A DNA stretch of 64,000 bases from Vespa crabro (GCF_910589235.1 NC_060964.1:5647992-5711991), one strand, 5' to 3'. Numbered from the stretch's first letter, positions 1 through 13,282 are shown. The notes: generated by a model from the sequence alone, not told the origin. Made by a program: numbers and translations.

Positions 1-1370
1 AGCATGCATGCACGTTTTCTTTTCTTTTCTTTTTCGTTTTTTTTTTCTTCTTTCTTTTTTCTTTTATACGCGCTCGTTTATTTTTTTTTTTTTTTTTTAT
101 TTCCCTTTCCTCCTTACACTTTAAAAGCTCGCATTGTTGGGAATAGTACTTATTTCAGCCAAGTACGAGTGCTTACGAGGACGTTACGTTTCTTTTGCAA
201 AACTATCCGAAAAGAGATCTATTAGCGAAGCGATTTTTCTCTTTTCTTCTTCTTCTTTTTTCCTTTTCTTTCATCGTTTCTTTTTCTTTTTTTTTCATTT
301 TTTCGTTTTTTTTCTTTTTTTTTTTTTTTTTCTTTTTTCTCTTGCGTAAACGTCCCACTCGTATTGCTATAAGGTATACACGTGACTTTTACGGGAATGG
401 AAAATATTCTATGAACGTTCAATAACGATGGCAATTAAATTCGATCGTTCAATCAGAATTTCCTCATCAAGTGTCCGCTTGTGTATTTTGAGATTGTGAT
501 AAAAACATGAAAAAGAAAAAAAAAAAAAGAAAAAAAAAAAGCAAAACAAAAGAAAAGAAAAAAAGGAAGAAGGCGAAGAAGAAAATGAGAAAGAGGATGA
601 GAGAGCATAACATCTCACAATTTTTCGCTTGACGAATGATAAAACGAAGACCCTGACGCAAGTGACAAGTTCGACGTTAATGACGAACGAAAGATGATAC
701 GTTGATCATGATGAAAATGGTAGCGCAAGTACAAAGCCTCTCTACGAGTCAACGTTTGCCATGAACGATGATGGATGTCTTTTACCTCGGTGATGTATAT
801 TCCCGTTCGACTACGTGACGTTAGGGACTATAGCACCATACCACATGATATAGATTGCGCGTAGTATAAATGTAAGTATAAAAAAGAAAGTCAATGTTTT
901 GTGTGCGAATGAAAGAAGCGTCCATGAATTATATACGCTTAAGTAGCTTTTTTCTATACAGAGATAAAGACAACTAAATGGATAGATACTTAAATAGATG
1001 GATAGAGAAAAAGAGAGAGAGAGAGAGAGAGAGAAAATATGAAGGCTCGCGCGTTAAAAGAAAAAAAGAAATAGTCTCATGTATTGAAAACTTGCAACGC
1101 CTTCGTAAAGAAACGTAAAGTTTAAAAAAAAATATAATTTTTCATTTTCAATAACGTTCTCTTTTGCTGGAACAAAAGTCACACGAGAAATCAAAGTTTT
1201 TTCGAGGAATTACGTGAGACGTATTAACCATAGTTAAAGTATTTTCTTCGTGAAAAATCAGAAAAAGTAACCTGCCATTGAAAATCCTTAGCAATCGTTT
1301 TCGGTAACGTTGAAAAAGTTTTAATTGGGAAGCCAATTATATCAAAGCCAAGAGGAAATATAGAAAAGAG

Positions 1371-1430
1371 AAAGAAAGAATGAATGAATGAAAGAAAGAA
1401 AGAAAGAAAGAAAGAAAGAAAAAAAAAGAA
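1371..1430. repeat. (GAAA)n with (GAAT) interruptions
   Basis: A tetranucleotide tract with three GAAT units inside. Confidence 0.9.
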
Positions 1431-1673
1431 CTTTAGCGATATTTTTCTTATTCTTTACTCAAACCAAATAGTCCCATCGTAGCTCAAGTTCGCGCGACAA
1501 TTTTGTGACCTTCATGAACCCACGGGGAGTTATAAATTATAATGTATATACAACCAAGAGCATTTGGATGTTTAGTTGCATTCATTTATTTTACAAAGCC
1601 GTTCTAGAAACGAGAAAACGTTCGTTAAACTTTATTTTACTTACTTTACCGCATTTATTCATCACCTGTTCTC

Positions 1674-1704
<31 letters not shown>

Positions 1705-2482
1705 TTCTTTCTACTTTTCTATTTCCTAAGTTTTACCTTATTTTCTTTCTTCGATCCTGAACGATGAATTTTTACGAATTAACGATTGGTTGATAACGAG
1801 CAAAGCTCTACGGTCTCAATGAAAATGTATAAAAAAAGGATCGGCGTATAAAATCAGATCAAGAGAATGATATTCACGAGAGGGAAAGAGAAAGAGACAG
1901 AGAGCAAAAATCTTTTACCAATTTTACGAGAAAAATTCTATCACTTTAGTCCGACTGATCCTCACGAATAGCTAGCTACACGTGTGTATATACGTATCCA
2001 TACGTACTAACATACATGTATACGTGTACGTAGAGGAGGGAAAAAGAAAAAAAAAGAAGAAAAAAAAAAGCAATACAAAGAATACTACGCGATACTTATA
2101 TATGAGGGAAGAGAGGGTTCATGGTTGAGAAGGGTGATATCAAGGGTGGTAGCTAATGGAAGCCAAGAAACTTCCAGTTGAAATTCGTTTCGTCCCTTTC
2201 GAATAGCAATGTCGGCGACGGCCATGGGATCGTTGGTAGTGGACATACTGCATGGCAACAAAGAACCCTCGGGGTTCAGTCTACGCGCTTTTTTCTTCGT
2301 CTATCCCGTCGAATTTCCAATCCCTTCGAGGGACAGCCAGTAACTTGAGAATAGAAGTTACACGAGAGAGGCAGTAGACTCAATTAGAACTTTCGTGCTG
2401 GTTGGCATCCGTGAAAGTGACGTTTAAGCAAAGGTGCCAGAACGAGAAGAAGAGAGAACGCGAGAAAGAAAGAAAGAAAAAA

Positions 2483-2489
<7 letters not shown>

Positions 2490-2519
<30 letters not shown>
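2490..2519. repeat. (AG)n microsatellite
   Basis: A pure dinucleotide run within a longer purine tract that starts near 2446. Confidence 0.9.
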
Positions 2520-2521
<2 letters not shown>

Positions 2522-3243
2522 AAATGAACAAACTGAGAAATAGTATGAAAGTTTCCTCTTGCACATTTAATATTTCCCTCTTGTTCTTTTCTGCAATGTC
2601 TGAACGGGAGTCAGGCCAGGAATCATTGAATTAAACCTCTCGATTCGTCCCGTTACAAAAAAAAAGAAGAAAAAAAAAAAAAGAAAGAAAAAAGAAACAA
2701 AACAAAAGGAAAAAAAAATTATTCTATCATGTCAGCCTCATGTTCATGGCGATCGATAATGGTTCTCGAGAGGGCAAATCCATCGAACGTGTTTATCGCG
2801 GTGCTGGCTTCGAAAAGAAGCTCGGATTTCTCGCAAGCCCTTCTGCAGCGAAGCAAAGTCGATAGTTGGCAAGTCCGAGCATCGATTTCGATGAAAGGGT
2901 TGCTCGCGCTTAGATCGATAGCCGTTTACGTTGGATATGACACGTTTGCGGAGGCCATATCGGTAAAGAACAAGAGAGAAAGAGAAAGAGAGAGGGAGAG
3001 AGAGAGAGTATTGCCTTTCCATGAGGTAGTAACTTCAGGAAGGGTTTGGTGGTTATCAGTTGAAGAGGGAGAGAAGAGAAAGAGAGGTGATGCCGTCTAT
3101 AGAGTAGTAGAGTATCGGATGCTTGGCCGAGCGGGGTCGTTCATCTCGGTTCATAAACGCACGATTTCACGGGCAATTTCGTAAATTGGAAATCTCGCCA
3201 TGGAAACTACATCCAAAATTCGTATCCTCGCTTCGTTCTCTTC

Positions 3244-3247
<4 letters not shown>

Positions 3248-3287
<40 letters not shown>

Positions 3288-3400
3288 CCTCTTTCTCTCT
3301 TTCTCTATCTATCTATCTATCTATCCATCTATTCATCCATCTATTTATCTTGTATTATATATCTATCTCTATTTGTATCTCTATTTATCTCTGTATCTCC
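3248..3400. repeat. (TC)n then (TATC)n composite
   Basis: A TC run to 3283, a CCTC/TTTC transition, then TATC units from 3305 that degrade toward 3400. Confidence 0.9.
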
Positions 3401-3863
3401 ATTTTTTTTTCTCCCCCTCTTATCATATATCGATAAATACGTTCACTCGACAAATGTAAAAGACAAAAATTCATTCGATATCGTTTTATTAGAGAACTGC
3501 CATTATGAATTTCCTGACACCAAACCATCATCATTGTGGTGAACGATAGTAAAAGCGTCTCGACGCCGCGAGTACGTTTACAAACAAGATAGTCGGAGAG
3601 GAAAAGAGGATTACTCTGAAATGCGTCAACGACGTAACGTGATCTCGCTATGAGAAGGAGAGAAGAGATGGGAAGTACCTACATATAGGAATAGGAGACG
3701 TTTAATCTTCTCGAGCGTTGCACATTGAATAAGGTGCGCTTGCAATAAGGATTACGTCGTAAAGTAATTGAATCCTGCATTTTCATCAAGAAACAAAAGC
3801 TAAAGTTTCAAAGTGTATTGAACGACTTTCTATGTTGTTATCCTAGATATTTTTTTCTTCTTT

Positions 3864-3895
<32 letters not shown>

Positions 3896-4341
3896 TTTTT
3901 TTCAAAGACATGTTTAGATAACTAACGGGAACTTGTATGCATTAGGATTTAAGCTGATTTGAGATAACGAAAATAAGAAAAGAAATTTTCTCTTTTAACG
4001 TTACGAAACTCTTTAGTTGAAAAAATAATTTTTATAGGAAAATATTTTTATTCTAGTTCGCTCGAACGGTTAAAAGGTAAATATAAAGAGAAATAAAGAG
4101 AAAGAGAGAGAGAGAGAAAGAGGAGGGGGGGTAGAGTGGGTGAAATCCTGAGGCTGTAAATAAAACGTGAAACCGTACATAGGTAATTCAGAACACGTAT
4201 GCATCTTACGTGGCTTTCATAGTAACGAGCATCACGTTTCAAAAGTGGAAAACGTTTCCATGCGTTTCAAGTGCGACAAACACGTTGTTTCCACTTTATA
4301 TCTAATCTTCGTCACGACCAAGCAATAACATCCAACTTGAT

Positions 4342-4343
<2 letters not shown>

Positions 4344-4382
<39 letters not shown>
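4344..4382. repeat. (TC)n microsatellite
   Basis: A pure TC run followed by an imperfect TC tail to about 4398. Confidence 0.9.
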
Positions 4383-4393
<11 letters not shown>

Positions 4394-5168
4394 TTTCTGC
4401 TCCATTTTTTTTATCTTTTTGAATCACGTTTCGGACAGAGCACCGGTACGAAATAATTCGTCGAATGTTTCTGATTCAAAAAAAAAACATGCTCTCCTTT
4501 TTTCTCATTGTTTTCTCTATCGGAGTACACTTAAGAATATCATATTTTTATGATTTTTTTTTCGATTAATCTCCTTCGGTCGGTCTTGTACTATTGCTGT
4601 TGACATTTTATCAAGGACAACGCTGATGAGATCGAAGCGACCAAAACTTCTTCTTCTTCTTCTTCTTCATCTTTTTCTTCCTTTTTTTTTCCTCTTCGTT
4701 TTCTTATTTCTCTTCTATCTTTCCTTTTTCCACTCGTCAAGAAACTTTATTGAACCATCTATTATCATCGTTTTATGTCTCCTCGGGCTAGAAGACGGTC
4801 ATTTTCGCACGATGGATTCGAGATAACGAGCGGTACCGCCTTGGGCGATGATTTGCCATCCTCATACCCCGTTCACTGTCCTGATGTCATCCACTGAGAG
4901 TCAGAATTCAAGCGACTTTTCGTGGCGAATGTCTCGTCTTCGTCGTCTTACTCCTCATAGTCGGGTTCCATCGAGAGTCCTCCATAATTCACAGAAAGCA
5001 GCCGGCGTCGGTTTGGCGTTGCTTCTCGTCGTCGGACTATCGATCCTAACCCCATCCGGTTGGCACACACGCGCAAGAAATTAATTTCGTATGCACCCTT
5101 CTACATGGGACAGGATAACAAGTGAATCGTAGGGAAGCATCGTGATTACCATTGTGTTTCCTTTCTCT

Positions 5169-5173
<5 letters not shown>

Positions 5174-5203
<30 letters not shown>
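5174..5203. repeat. (TC)n microsatellite
   Basis: A TC run continuing as imperfect CT-rich DNA to about 5250. Confidence 0.9.
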
Positions 5204-5208
<5 letters not shown>

Positions 5209-5669
5209 TGCTCTTTCACTCTCTTTCTCTCTCTCACACACTCTCTGCCTACGTCTTTGTCTTTGTCTCTCCCTCCCTGATCTATCTCTTTCTCTCTTCG
5301 CTCATATTGAACATAGCCAAAGTTCGAGCACGACTTCTGGCTCTTTCGTCCGCTCGAATGCTCCTCACCGACCTTGCGAGAACTCGTCACAAAGCACGAA
5401 AGCAATCAAGGTTTTTGCTTTTGGTCATAGACTTTTATCGTCGAGAATGGCAAACCAAATCCAGAAAATATACGACGGGTAAAACGTGATTTCTTCGTGC
5501 TTCGATTCCCAAAATATATGAGCGTTCCCTCATTTTCCTTTTTCTCTTTCTCTTTATGAGACTGTTCACCGAGAACACGACGACTTTTTTTCGATGACTC
5601 CAAGAGAATAGAGTGGAGTTTTTCGTAAATCTTATCGAAAGAGAAATTATCGTAGATGAAGATTCTCAA

Positions 5670-5670
<1 letters not shown>

Positions 5671-5705
<35 letters not shown>
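5671..5705. repeat. A35 homopolymer
   Basis: Thirty-five uninterrupted A residues. I checked it as a possible retroposition tail; no recognisable element or flanking duplication was evident. Confidence 0.9.
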
Positions 5706-5707
<2 letters not shown>

Positions 5708-6292
5708 AAATCTAACCGATATTATGATTAATTACTTTCTAATCTTTTAATAGAGTGTGTCGAGAAAACCGATAGAAATGAGACTAATAAAAAAAAATAT
5801 ATATATATATAATTTATATAAAGAGTTTTCGGTGTATTAGACTGCAAACGAATCCACTTCGATTCGAGTCATTAATGCTCGGCGTGCTTTGAGAACGGAA
5901 CCGAGTTCTTTGGTGTTGGATTTTAAGTCTGGAGCAACACTATTTCTCTTATTTTTTTTTTTTTTTTCTTTTTTTTATTTAACCTCAGTAGATTCGTTCA
6001 AACAGATGTAACGAAGGTCGCCAGGAGAAATATATTCCAGAAAGATCAGAGACCGATCTTGTTTCATAAATTCTCGAGAAAGCTTTCGAATTTTTTTCCA
6101 AGATATATATCCAGTATAAATGTGTACTATTTCCTCGTCTTAATATGTTCTTTACAGTTATATCATTTTCTTTTCTTTTTCCTTTTTTCTTCTTCTTCTT
6201 CTTCTTCTTTTAACGCATCAAAGGTAAAGCCTTTCCTGAGATAAGATCATAGTTGCTTTTTCTTTTTTCTTCTCCATCTTATTTTCTTTTCT

Positions 6293-6327
<35 letters not shown>

Positions 6328-6661
6328 CTTTTTTTTTTTTTTAGTTTTCTATCTCAAAAGAGATACTCTAGATCGATTTCTAGAGATACTCTCGTAGAAT
6401 ATGGTTGCTTTCGTTCCAAATTCCTGGACGTTTGTCGTGCGAAGAGACAATGTGCGATATGTAGATGGGTTGCTTTGGGAGAACCATAGTCGAGACCTTT
6501 AGCAACATGCTTGTAGTTCGTGTACGATGATGGATGAACTAGTAGAATGCAAAATCTTGGCTGTACGCAAAAGCCGGATGATAGGGAGAGGTATTACACA
6601 AAATATAGAATGCGAACGAGCAAAAATGACGGCTATATGAATTATTACAAAAGACGTCGAC

Positions 6662-6662
<1 letters not shown>

Positions 6663-6693
<31 letters not shown>
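6663..6693. repeat. (TC)n microsatellite
   Basis: A pure TC run with an imperfect tail to about 6735. Confidence 0.9.
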
Positions 6694-6699
<6 letters not shown>

Positions 6700-7440
6700 G
6701 TCTCTTTCTCTCTTTCTCTTTCTCTCTTTCTCTATCTTCGTCTCGTACCATTTCAACCTCGTAAAGTTCATACAACTAAACGTACAACGCGGTACGTTGT
6801 AGTGCATTTTCAAGAACGGTTATGACCCCCATCCGGCTGACTCGTACATTTCTCTACTCGCACGGGACGGACCTTTGATTGCAAGTTGAAAGAGCATCGT
6901 TTTGAATGCGTCCGCTTGGCGCCATTGTTTATTATTGCTGATGGCAAACAGTTGGAAACTTTCCAAGTGGGTTGTTTATCGGCATAGAAAATATTAAGAT
7001 ACACTTTTTAAAACAACCATATTGTTCATCGTCGCATTAATTCAGAATCTTTTACACGCTTATACTTAATAATTAAACTGTTCGAAAAATTCAATTGGAT
7101 TAAAATAATTTTATTGATCTATATTTCTTTTCCCCTTTTCTCTTTGATAAAAAGAGAGCGAGACTTTTTAATAAACGTCGCGACGATCCTACCGTGACGT
7201 AAATGAAAGTCCATTAATATCGTGGATCGGACGAACGGAGCGGGGAAAGGGAAATAAGAAGAAAAAGAAATGGGGGAAAAAATAGGGCCAGAGGTATTTT
7301 ACAGAGGGAGAAAAGTACGTTTCTTGGGATAATTGATTACGTCGCATTATCGACGACCATATCGAGACTTGTGAGATTCTAATTCGCATCGCGTGGCAAT
7401 TTCAATAGTTAAGCAGATTAGAAAGTCTTTAGAGAGAGAG

Positions 7441-7444
<4 letters not shown>

Positions 7445-7472
<28 letters not shown>
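7445..7472. repeat. (AG)n microsatellite
   Basis: A pure run inside a purine block at 7430-7487. Confidence 0.9.
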
Positions 7473-7476
<4 letters not shown>

Positions 7477-8261
7477 GAGAAAAAAGTATGTTATATAATA
7501 ATTAAATAATATTCTTTCGCTTAATTAACAAATGAATCTATTATATCATTACACCGTATTAATTATTTTATTAACAAACCCCCACCACGTACACTCTTAT
7601 ACATATGTACACAAGAACGATTTGCTTATAAAAAATAAAGAAACATAAATCTTTATAAAACGAAAAAAGATAATTTAGCTTTTGTTTCGAAAGGAAAAAA
7701 AGAAAAAAAGAAAAAAAAAAAAAAAGAACACGATTCATTCCATTCTCTAGATCTGATTTGTATCCGTCCTAGGAGTTTTTGATATTTATTTCTTTTTTTT
7801 TTCTCTTTTTCCTTTTTTCTCTCTTTTTTTTTTTTTTGTCTTTTATTTACACGATCGCTCTAGAGTGTGATCGCTAGCTGCTAGTCACATAGTACGAAAG
7901 ATTTATTTTGTTTAGAAGAAAAATCTATGGACTCAGGGGGAATGTAAAAGAAAAAAGAATGAAAAAAAAAAAAAAAAAAAAAAAAAGGAAAAGCAAAAAG
8001 AAACTAAATTCTTTAATTCCCTAGACAAAAGAATTATTAGCCGTAGGTAGGAATGGAACATTCACATAGAACGTTCAAAATTTTCATTAATTAGTCGATT
8101 AGCCGATACATCGACGGGAACTCGGGTGGCGTACGCAACACCAGGGTTCAATTAACTTTTTTTTCCGCTCTACTATTCCGATCCGCTTAGTTCCATATAC
8201 CTATACGTGGTTGGAGTATTACCTGTATGCGGGGATTTAGACGCATGCGCGGCATCATTGC

Positions 8262-8274
8262 ACGCATACATACA

Positions 8275-8338
<64 letters not shown>

Positions 8339-8340
8339 CA
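8262..8340. repeat. (CATA)n/(TA)n composite
   Basis: Tetranucleotide units lead into a pure TA run at 8290-8331. Confidence 0.9.
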
Positions 8341-9394
8341 CATACATAGATGCATATAGATATAAATGCGTTAAAGGTTCACGAGTGTTCGTAAAATCCT
8401 TCTCGATCTCTCGTTCTCGCATTATACGCACACGAGCTTGATAGGATCCTGGCTCCGTGCCGTTTCGAGACTCAAATACCTTTCCTGTTTTATTCCTCTC
8501 ATCCAACGAGAATCAACGTCCTGCGCTCGATTAAAATATTAAATATTTAATGATCGTACTAATGTATCTGATAAATAAGAAAGTCGTTTATCAAGCGGAA
8601 ATATCTATATCATTGTCCCGATCTCACTCATTCGCTATCGTCTATTCATCGGTTTTTTCTTCCTTTTTTTTTTTCTTCTTCCTTTCCTTTTCTTTTTTTG
8701 TTTTGTTTTTTTTTCTTCTTTTTTTATTTTTTTTTTTTTTTTATTTTTTATTTATAAGCAAATACATGCACAAACGCGTACTCGTGTGTAAATATTATAC
8801 GTGTCTATATGTTCAAAAGAATGTAAATAGCTGATAAATAGCTCACTAAACGATTCCACTTCGATGTTTTAAAGTTGGAAAGAGTATAAGGATTATACTC
8901 TTCGGAGTGCAGTCGAACGTTAGAAAAGAGGAAGAGAGAAAGGGGAGGGGAAAAAAAAAGAAGAAAGAAAAAGAAAAAACTTTTAACACGTCCTTTTGGA
9001 GAAAATCGTTCACCAGAGCGCTCATTAACACGTCGAAGTAACTCGTTTAAACTCATCACGTTCGTTCTCTTGTGCATTTCTCGAAAAGTGGAGTCTTAAT
9101 GCGATAGTTAAAGTGAATTTTTATTACCGATCCTTTTCAAATATCGATTTCGTTATCTTCGAAAATAACTCCTGATGAAAATTAGTTGGTGTTAATACAT
9201 TGGACACATGCATACGTTATTAAACTAATTGCAAAGACTGTGTAATTACAGTTAACGATATTGGATTCAACGATTGTAGAGTTTACAGTATGCATATGTG
9301 TATGGCGTAGTGGTATATATATCATAATTTTCCATCAATGCTTTCCGGCGTCATCGTTCATACGAGAAACATAAACGTTCGAGGCATACGTATC

Positions 9395-9415
9395 TACGTA
9401 CGTACGTACGTACGT
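9395..9415. repeat. (TACG)5 palindromic tetramer
   Basis: Five TACG units plus T; self-complementary. Confidence 0.9.
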
Positions 9416-9571
9416 GGCATAAATCGTGGGAAACTAGCACGGTGAAGGAATCGTGAGACGTGGCAATCGATATGACGGGCGAAAGGGCAAGTGGCAAGTC
9501 GTAATGACAAATTAATCCGAGGACGATTAATTAAAACGTATTAGAAGGCTCTCAGTCTTCTCCCTCGCACA

Positions 9572-9574
<3 letters not shown>

Positions 9575-9618
<44 letters not shown>
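9575..9618. repeat. (CT)n microsatellite
   Basis: A pure CT run. A complementary GA run lies about 280 bases downstream at 9900. Confidence 0.9.
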
Positions 9619-9621
<3 letters not shown>

Positions 9622-9757
9622 TTTCATTCTCTTTCTGACCATCCTAGCCGACGTCACGTGACGGGCATACGAACGAAGTGAACTCGATTCATCATGTTTT
9701 ATGTCGCTGCCACATCGATGATAATAAATCCTTGTCAAGGTGAGTTCGGCCGCCGAT

Positions 9758-9785
9758 GCTACTGCTACTACTGCTACTGCTGCTG

Positions 9786-9820
<35 letters not shown>
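9758..9820. repeat. (CTG/CTA)n trinucleotide block
   Basis: GCT and ACT units alternate, with the longest pure GCT stretch near 9793-9817. Read on the minus strand it gives Ala/Val or Ser runs, but no exon context supports coding. Confidence 0.85.
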
Positions 9821-9823
<3 letters not shown>

Positions 9824-9896
9824 GATGTTGCCTTCGTTTGAGGTTGTAGGAAAACGAAGATAGAGAAAGCGAGTGCGTACGCGCGTGTGTATGTGT

Positions 9897-9899
<3 letters not shown>

Positions 9900-9928
<29 letters not shown>
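9900..9928. repeat. (AG)n microsatellite
   Basis: A pure AG run. Confidence 0.9.
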
Positions 9929-9931
<3 letters not shown>

Positions 9932-10204
9932 GAAAAAAGAGGAAGCATCAAGAGAGGTAATTCGTGATACCACGTTCCAGCATTTCGCCTGTGCCATTTT
10001 CTATAGAGATCCCAATCCACACACGGCCAAGTGTGTTTCTCTCTCACCTACCATTTTCCACCACCTGACCGCCGAGGAAGGTATACTAAATAATGATCTA
10101 CGATGCTCCCATGAGATCTGAACCCTCACAACTATGCTCACGCATACCAACATGTTTACGAGTTCAGTGAAGATACATAGAAAGCATCATTTTCATCTGC
10201 ACGT

Positions 10205-10256
10205 TACTACTACTACTACTACTACTACTATTACTACTACTATTACTACTATTACT
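10205..10256. repeat. (ACT)n with ATT interruptions
   Basis: A trinucleotide tract with three ATT variants. Confidence 0.9.
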
Positions 10257-11617
10257 GCATATGCGAGTGTGTAATTCAGACTCGTCATCTTTCCTTTTGC
10301 TCTATTTATTCATATTTCTTTCATTCCTTTTTCTGTCTCTTTTTCTACTTTTATCTCTCTTTCTTCTTGTTTTTCCTTTTTCTTCTTTTTTTTTTTTTTT
10401 TTTATTTTCGTTTCTTCCTTTTCCTTTCTTTTTTTCCTTTCTTTTCTTTTTCTCCCTTGTCCCTCTTCATTCAACTTTTACGCAGGAGCCTTTCTTTTTT
10501 TTTTTTTTTTCTTTTTTATATCATAAAACATGATATTCCACTTACACCCTTTGTCTATCTCATATATACAATAATTCGTACTCGGGTTAAAGAAATAAAT
10601 TATAATTGAAATAATAAATGAAGGTTATAACAAGAGATCAAATGGTATATCAAAGGCTATATCGAGCATTCATTCAATATTAATCTATTCTTTTCTCGTG
10701 GGTAAAGAGAAGACACAAGAAAAGCCGATGGACTGGAAAGTCCAGGGTGGTAGTGTGTCGTTTTAAAGGAGTAGCGAAAAGATCGAAGTATGTAATTCTT
10801 GAATCTCGAGGGATTTCAGATCCGCATATATGCTCTCGTATATGCAATCGAAATGTCGCCGGTCGCATTTCCACGTATAACGTTTCGGTAACCTCTATGT
10901 ATAGAGCGAGAAGAAATACATTATTTCCAGTATAATATATTCCAAGCAGGCCATATATACCGTTCGTACTGCTCGAGTAAGAGAGAACCCGCATCAAAAT
11001 CGCATTAGATAGCCTCTCGTCCTCTTTTTCGTCATGAACCTTTTTTCTCTTTTTCTTTTGTTTCTTTTTCTCTTCCTTCTATTTTTTTTTTCCATTGCTT
11101 TCTTTATTTTTTTTTTCTTTTTTTTTCGTTTTTGTTTTTTTTTTCTTTTTTTGAACGACCCTTTTCTAATTCATTACGTAGTAAGTATTTTTTTTTTTTT
11201 TGATCCTTAAGATAGAATCATCCTCGATTTTTTCGACAGAAAATAAATAAGACACAATCTATTGTTTTGATCAATTTTTTGAAAATACATCGACGACGTA
11301 CTATTTATATATCATTTGTTATTTCTCATACGATAAAGTCTCGTACAAATCAATGACAATGAAGTTTCAAGCTTGCACGATTATTATTGATTGATGCAAT
11401 CAAGGCGAATGCTAATTATTGTAAATTAAATTCATAAGAAATGATCATACCGCAGAAGATTTATTTTCGAATTTCATCGATGATTGCAATTTACTTTATA
11501 CGTTTATCGAAATAATGTTATAGTTTCCCCATGGTATGATCGGTTGTTCCACTACCGTGAGAGTTTTATAATTACGAATCATTAATAAGTTCTCATTATC
11601 GAATTAATAAATATTAT

Positions 11618-11618
11618 A

Positions 11619-11669
<51 letters not shown>
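11618..11669. repeat. (ATT)n microsatellite
   Basis: About 17 uninterrupted units. Confidence 0.9.
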
Positions 11670-12153
11670 GTTATTACAGATATTATAAATTCATGTATAA
11701 TTATAGAACCGTCGTTGATATAATCGATATGCGTGAATGTATTTAATTTTAAAAGAGTGAGAAAGAGGGCAAAAGAAAATGAAAATTAATTTCTTTTCGG
11801 TTGATCGTTTTGTTATTAGCTTCTTTTATTTTTCACTTTATCATTATCCACTAACTGGACATTTTATCTGACTATGGGTGAATATTCCGACACGTATGAT
11901 CGCATGTCCTCAAACGTACCATATGTATGTAGAACGATTCTATCACTACTGTTAGAATATTTATGCACAATTCGTGTCGCGACAGTACGCGTTGCTTCCG
12001 CCTGCTTCCGAAACTATGCAAAATATCGTGATGTTCGTGTTCGAACGTTTTATCGTTCGTTTGCTATCGAAGTCATACGTCTGCGATAAGTACCTCGATC
12101 GAATGTTCGAATGCGATACATACAATTTTGGCATTATAAACGAGTCCAACGAT

Positions 12154-12175
12154 TCGATGCATTTCACTGCATCGA
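12154..12175. repeat. Short inverted repeat TCGATGCA/TGCATCGA
   Basis: Eight-base perfect arms with a six-base spacer lie inside the unique upstream island at 11870-12210. It is too short to call a structured RNA. Confidence 0.25.
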
Positions 12176-12460
12176 CTCTAAAGCTTTTCCCCGTCCACGT
12201 GACTTGAAACCACGACAAAATCGGGAATAATTTTCATTTTTAGAGATATGAAAATATCGTTTAAATCGTTTTATACGTTATCAAGAGAAAATGAGAAATT
12301 TAATGATTGAACCTTCGAATGTTATTTTTTCTTTTTGTTTTTGAAAAATTTGCTTTTTCTCTTATTTTTTTTTTTCTTTCTTTCTTTCTTTCTTTTTCCA
12401 CACGATATCACGTATAAATAATTTAGATTAATATTTATTTCATTCATAAACGTTCCTTCT

Positions 12461-12486
12461 ATATATATATATATATATATATATAT
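12461..12486. repeat. (TA)n microsatellite
   Basis: A pure TA run. Confidence 0.9.
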
Positions 12487-13023
12487 TACAAATTTATCAA
12501 TGATCTTTCTTTTTCTTTCTTTCTTTTTTATTATCCTTTGTTTTTTTATATATCAACCGAATGAAGATTTACGAGAACGTGCTTTATTAACGATCAAAAG
12601 TGACGGAAAATTCTTTTTGGATTTATCCGACGATTATCATTGTTTCGTTTTATTCTATTCGACGAAAAAAACTTTTCGTTTCTATTCTCTCTCTCTCACT
12701 CTCTCTCTCTCTCTCTCTCATTGTCTATTTCTCTTATATATAATCTTTGTTGAAGCACGATGTAACAATTTTCTTTTTCTATTCCGATACGAATTTATCG
12801 GTAGATATCGCGTGAAGAAGAAAAATCTTTTGGGAAGGTTTTGCGATCGTAGCTATGATACTACGTTATCGATAAACAATCGGTTCGAAGCCGTCGTTTT
12901 AGCGGGATGCACGAGGAGATAAGCGCTCTTTCCGGAATCGTCGCACGTACAGCACTCCTCGTATCGCTTAACGATCCGTACACGCACACGTAGTACGCTC
13001 TACTCTGTTGAGAGAACCTTCTA

Positions 13024-13027
<4 letters not shown>

Positions 13028-13078
<51 letters not shown>
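13028..13078. repeat. (TC)n microsatellite
   Basis: About 25 units, with an imperfect tail to 13120. Confidence 0.9.
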
Positions 13079-13085
<7 letters not shown>

Positions 13086-13282
13086 TCTCTCTGTCTCTAT
13101 TTCCTCTCTCACTCTCACACACATACACACCTTTCTCTCACCGAGGATCTAAACGTACTCTCGTGTACTTACTATCAGTAAGAACAGCACGGAATTCATA
13201 TTTGTTGAGATCGAATGTTACCATGAAATGTAACTTCTCACGATGCTTACCCTTAAATTAAAGAGTTAGAGAAGAATACCAA

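Larger units (their letters stand above)
1..5000. other. Upstream region, part 1: no supported gene
   Basis: This stretch is mostly pyrimidine- or purine-rich low complexity, with T-rich blocks at 15-120 and 235-345, an A-rich block at 505-600, GAAA at 1371-1430 and several GA/TC runs. Unique islands lie at about 600-860, 2100-2430, 2729-2960 and 4740-5080. The island at 2729-2960 is open on both strands, but neither translation resembles a family I know and both run into a GA repeat. I see no splice-consistent exon chain, RNA gene or transposon end here. Confidence 0.6.
5001..11000. other. Upstream region, part 2: no supported gene
   Basis: Simple repeats alternate with AT-rich unique DNA. 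Notable items are the A35 tract at 5671, a TA block at 8262-8340, a TACG tetramer at 9395, a CTG/CTA trinucleotide block at 9758-9820 and an ACT block at 10205-10256. T-rich blocks at 6165-6345, 8650-8755 and 10290-10515 create spurious Phe-rich frames. No exon is supportable. Confidence 0.6.

Noticed and set aside
3122..3160. tRNA-like A-box (TGGCCGAGCGG at 3124-3134) with a weak GGTTC downstream
   Set aside because: No acceptor stem pairing and the B-box match is poor (GGTTCATAA), so it does not fold as a tRNA.
2729..3184. 151-codon plus-strand frame with a non-repetitive N-terminal part
   Set aside because: The first 70 codons are varied but unrecognised, the frame then becomes Arg-Glu repeat, and the opposite strand is equally open; no splice signals support an exon.
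4848..5084. 78-codon plus-strand frame with a hydrophobic segment near its end
   Set aside because: The hydrophobic stretch (about 14 residues) is short, there is no splice or promoter context, and no family is recognised.
9541..10047. 168-codon minus-strand frame with Ala/Val run
   Set aside because: Built from the TC, GCT/ACT and GA microsatellites; the non-repeat parts resemble no protein family.
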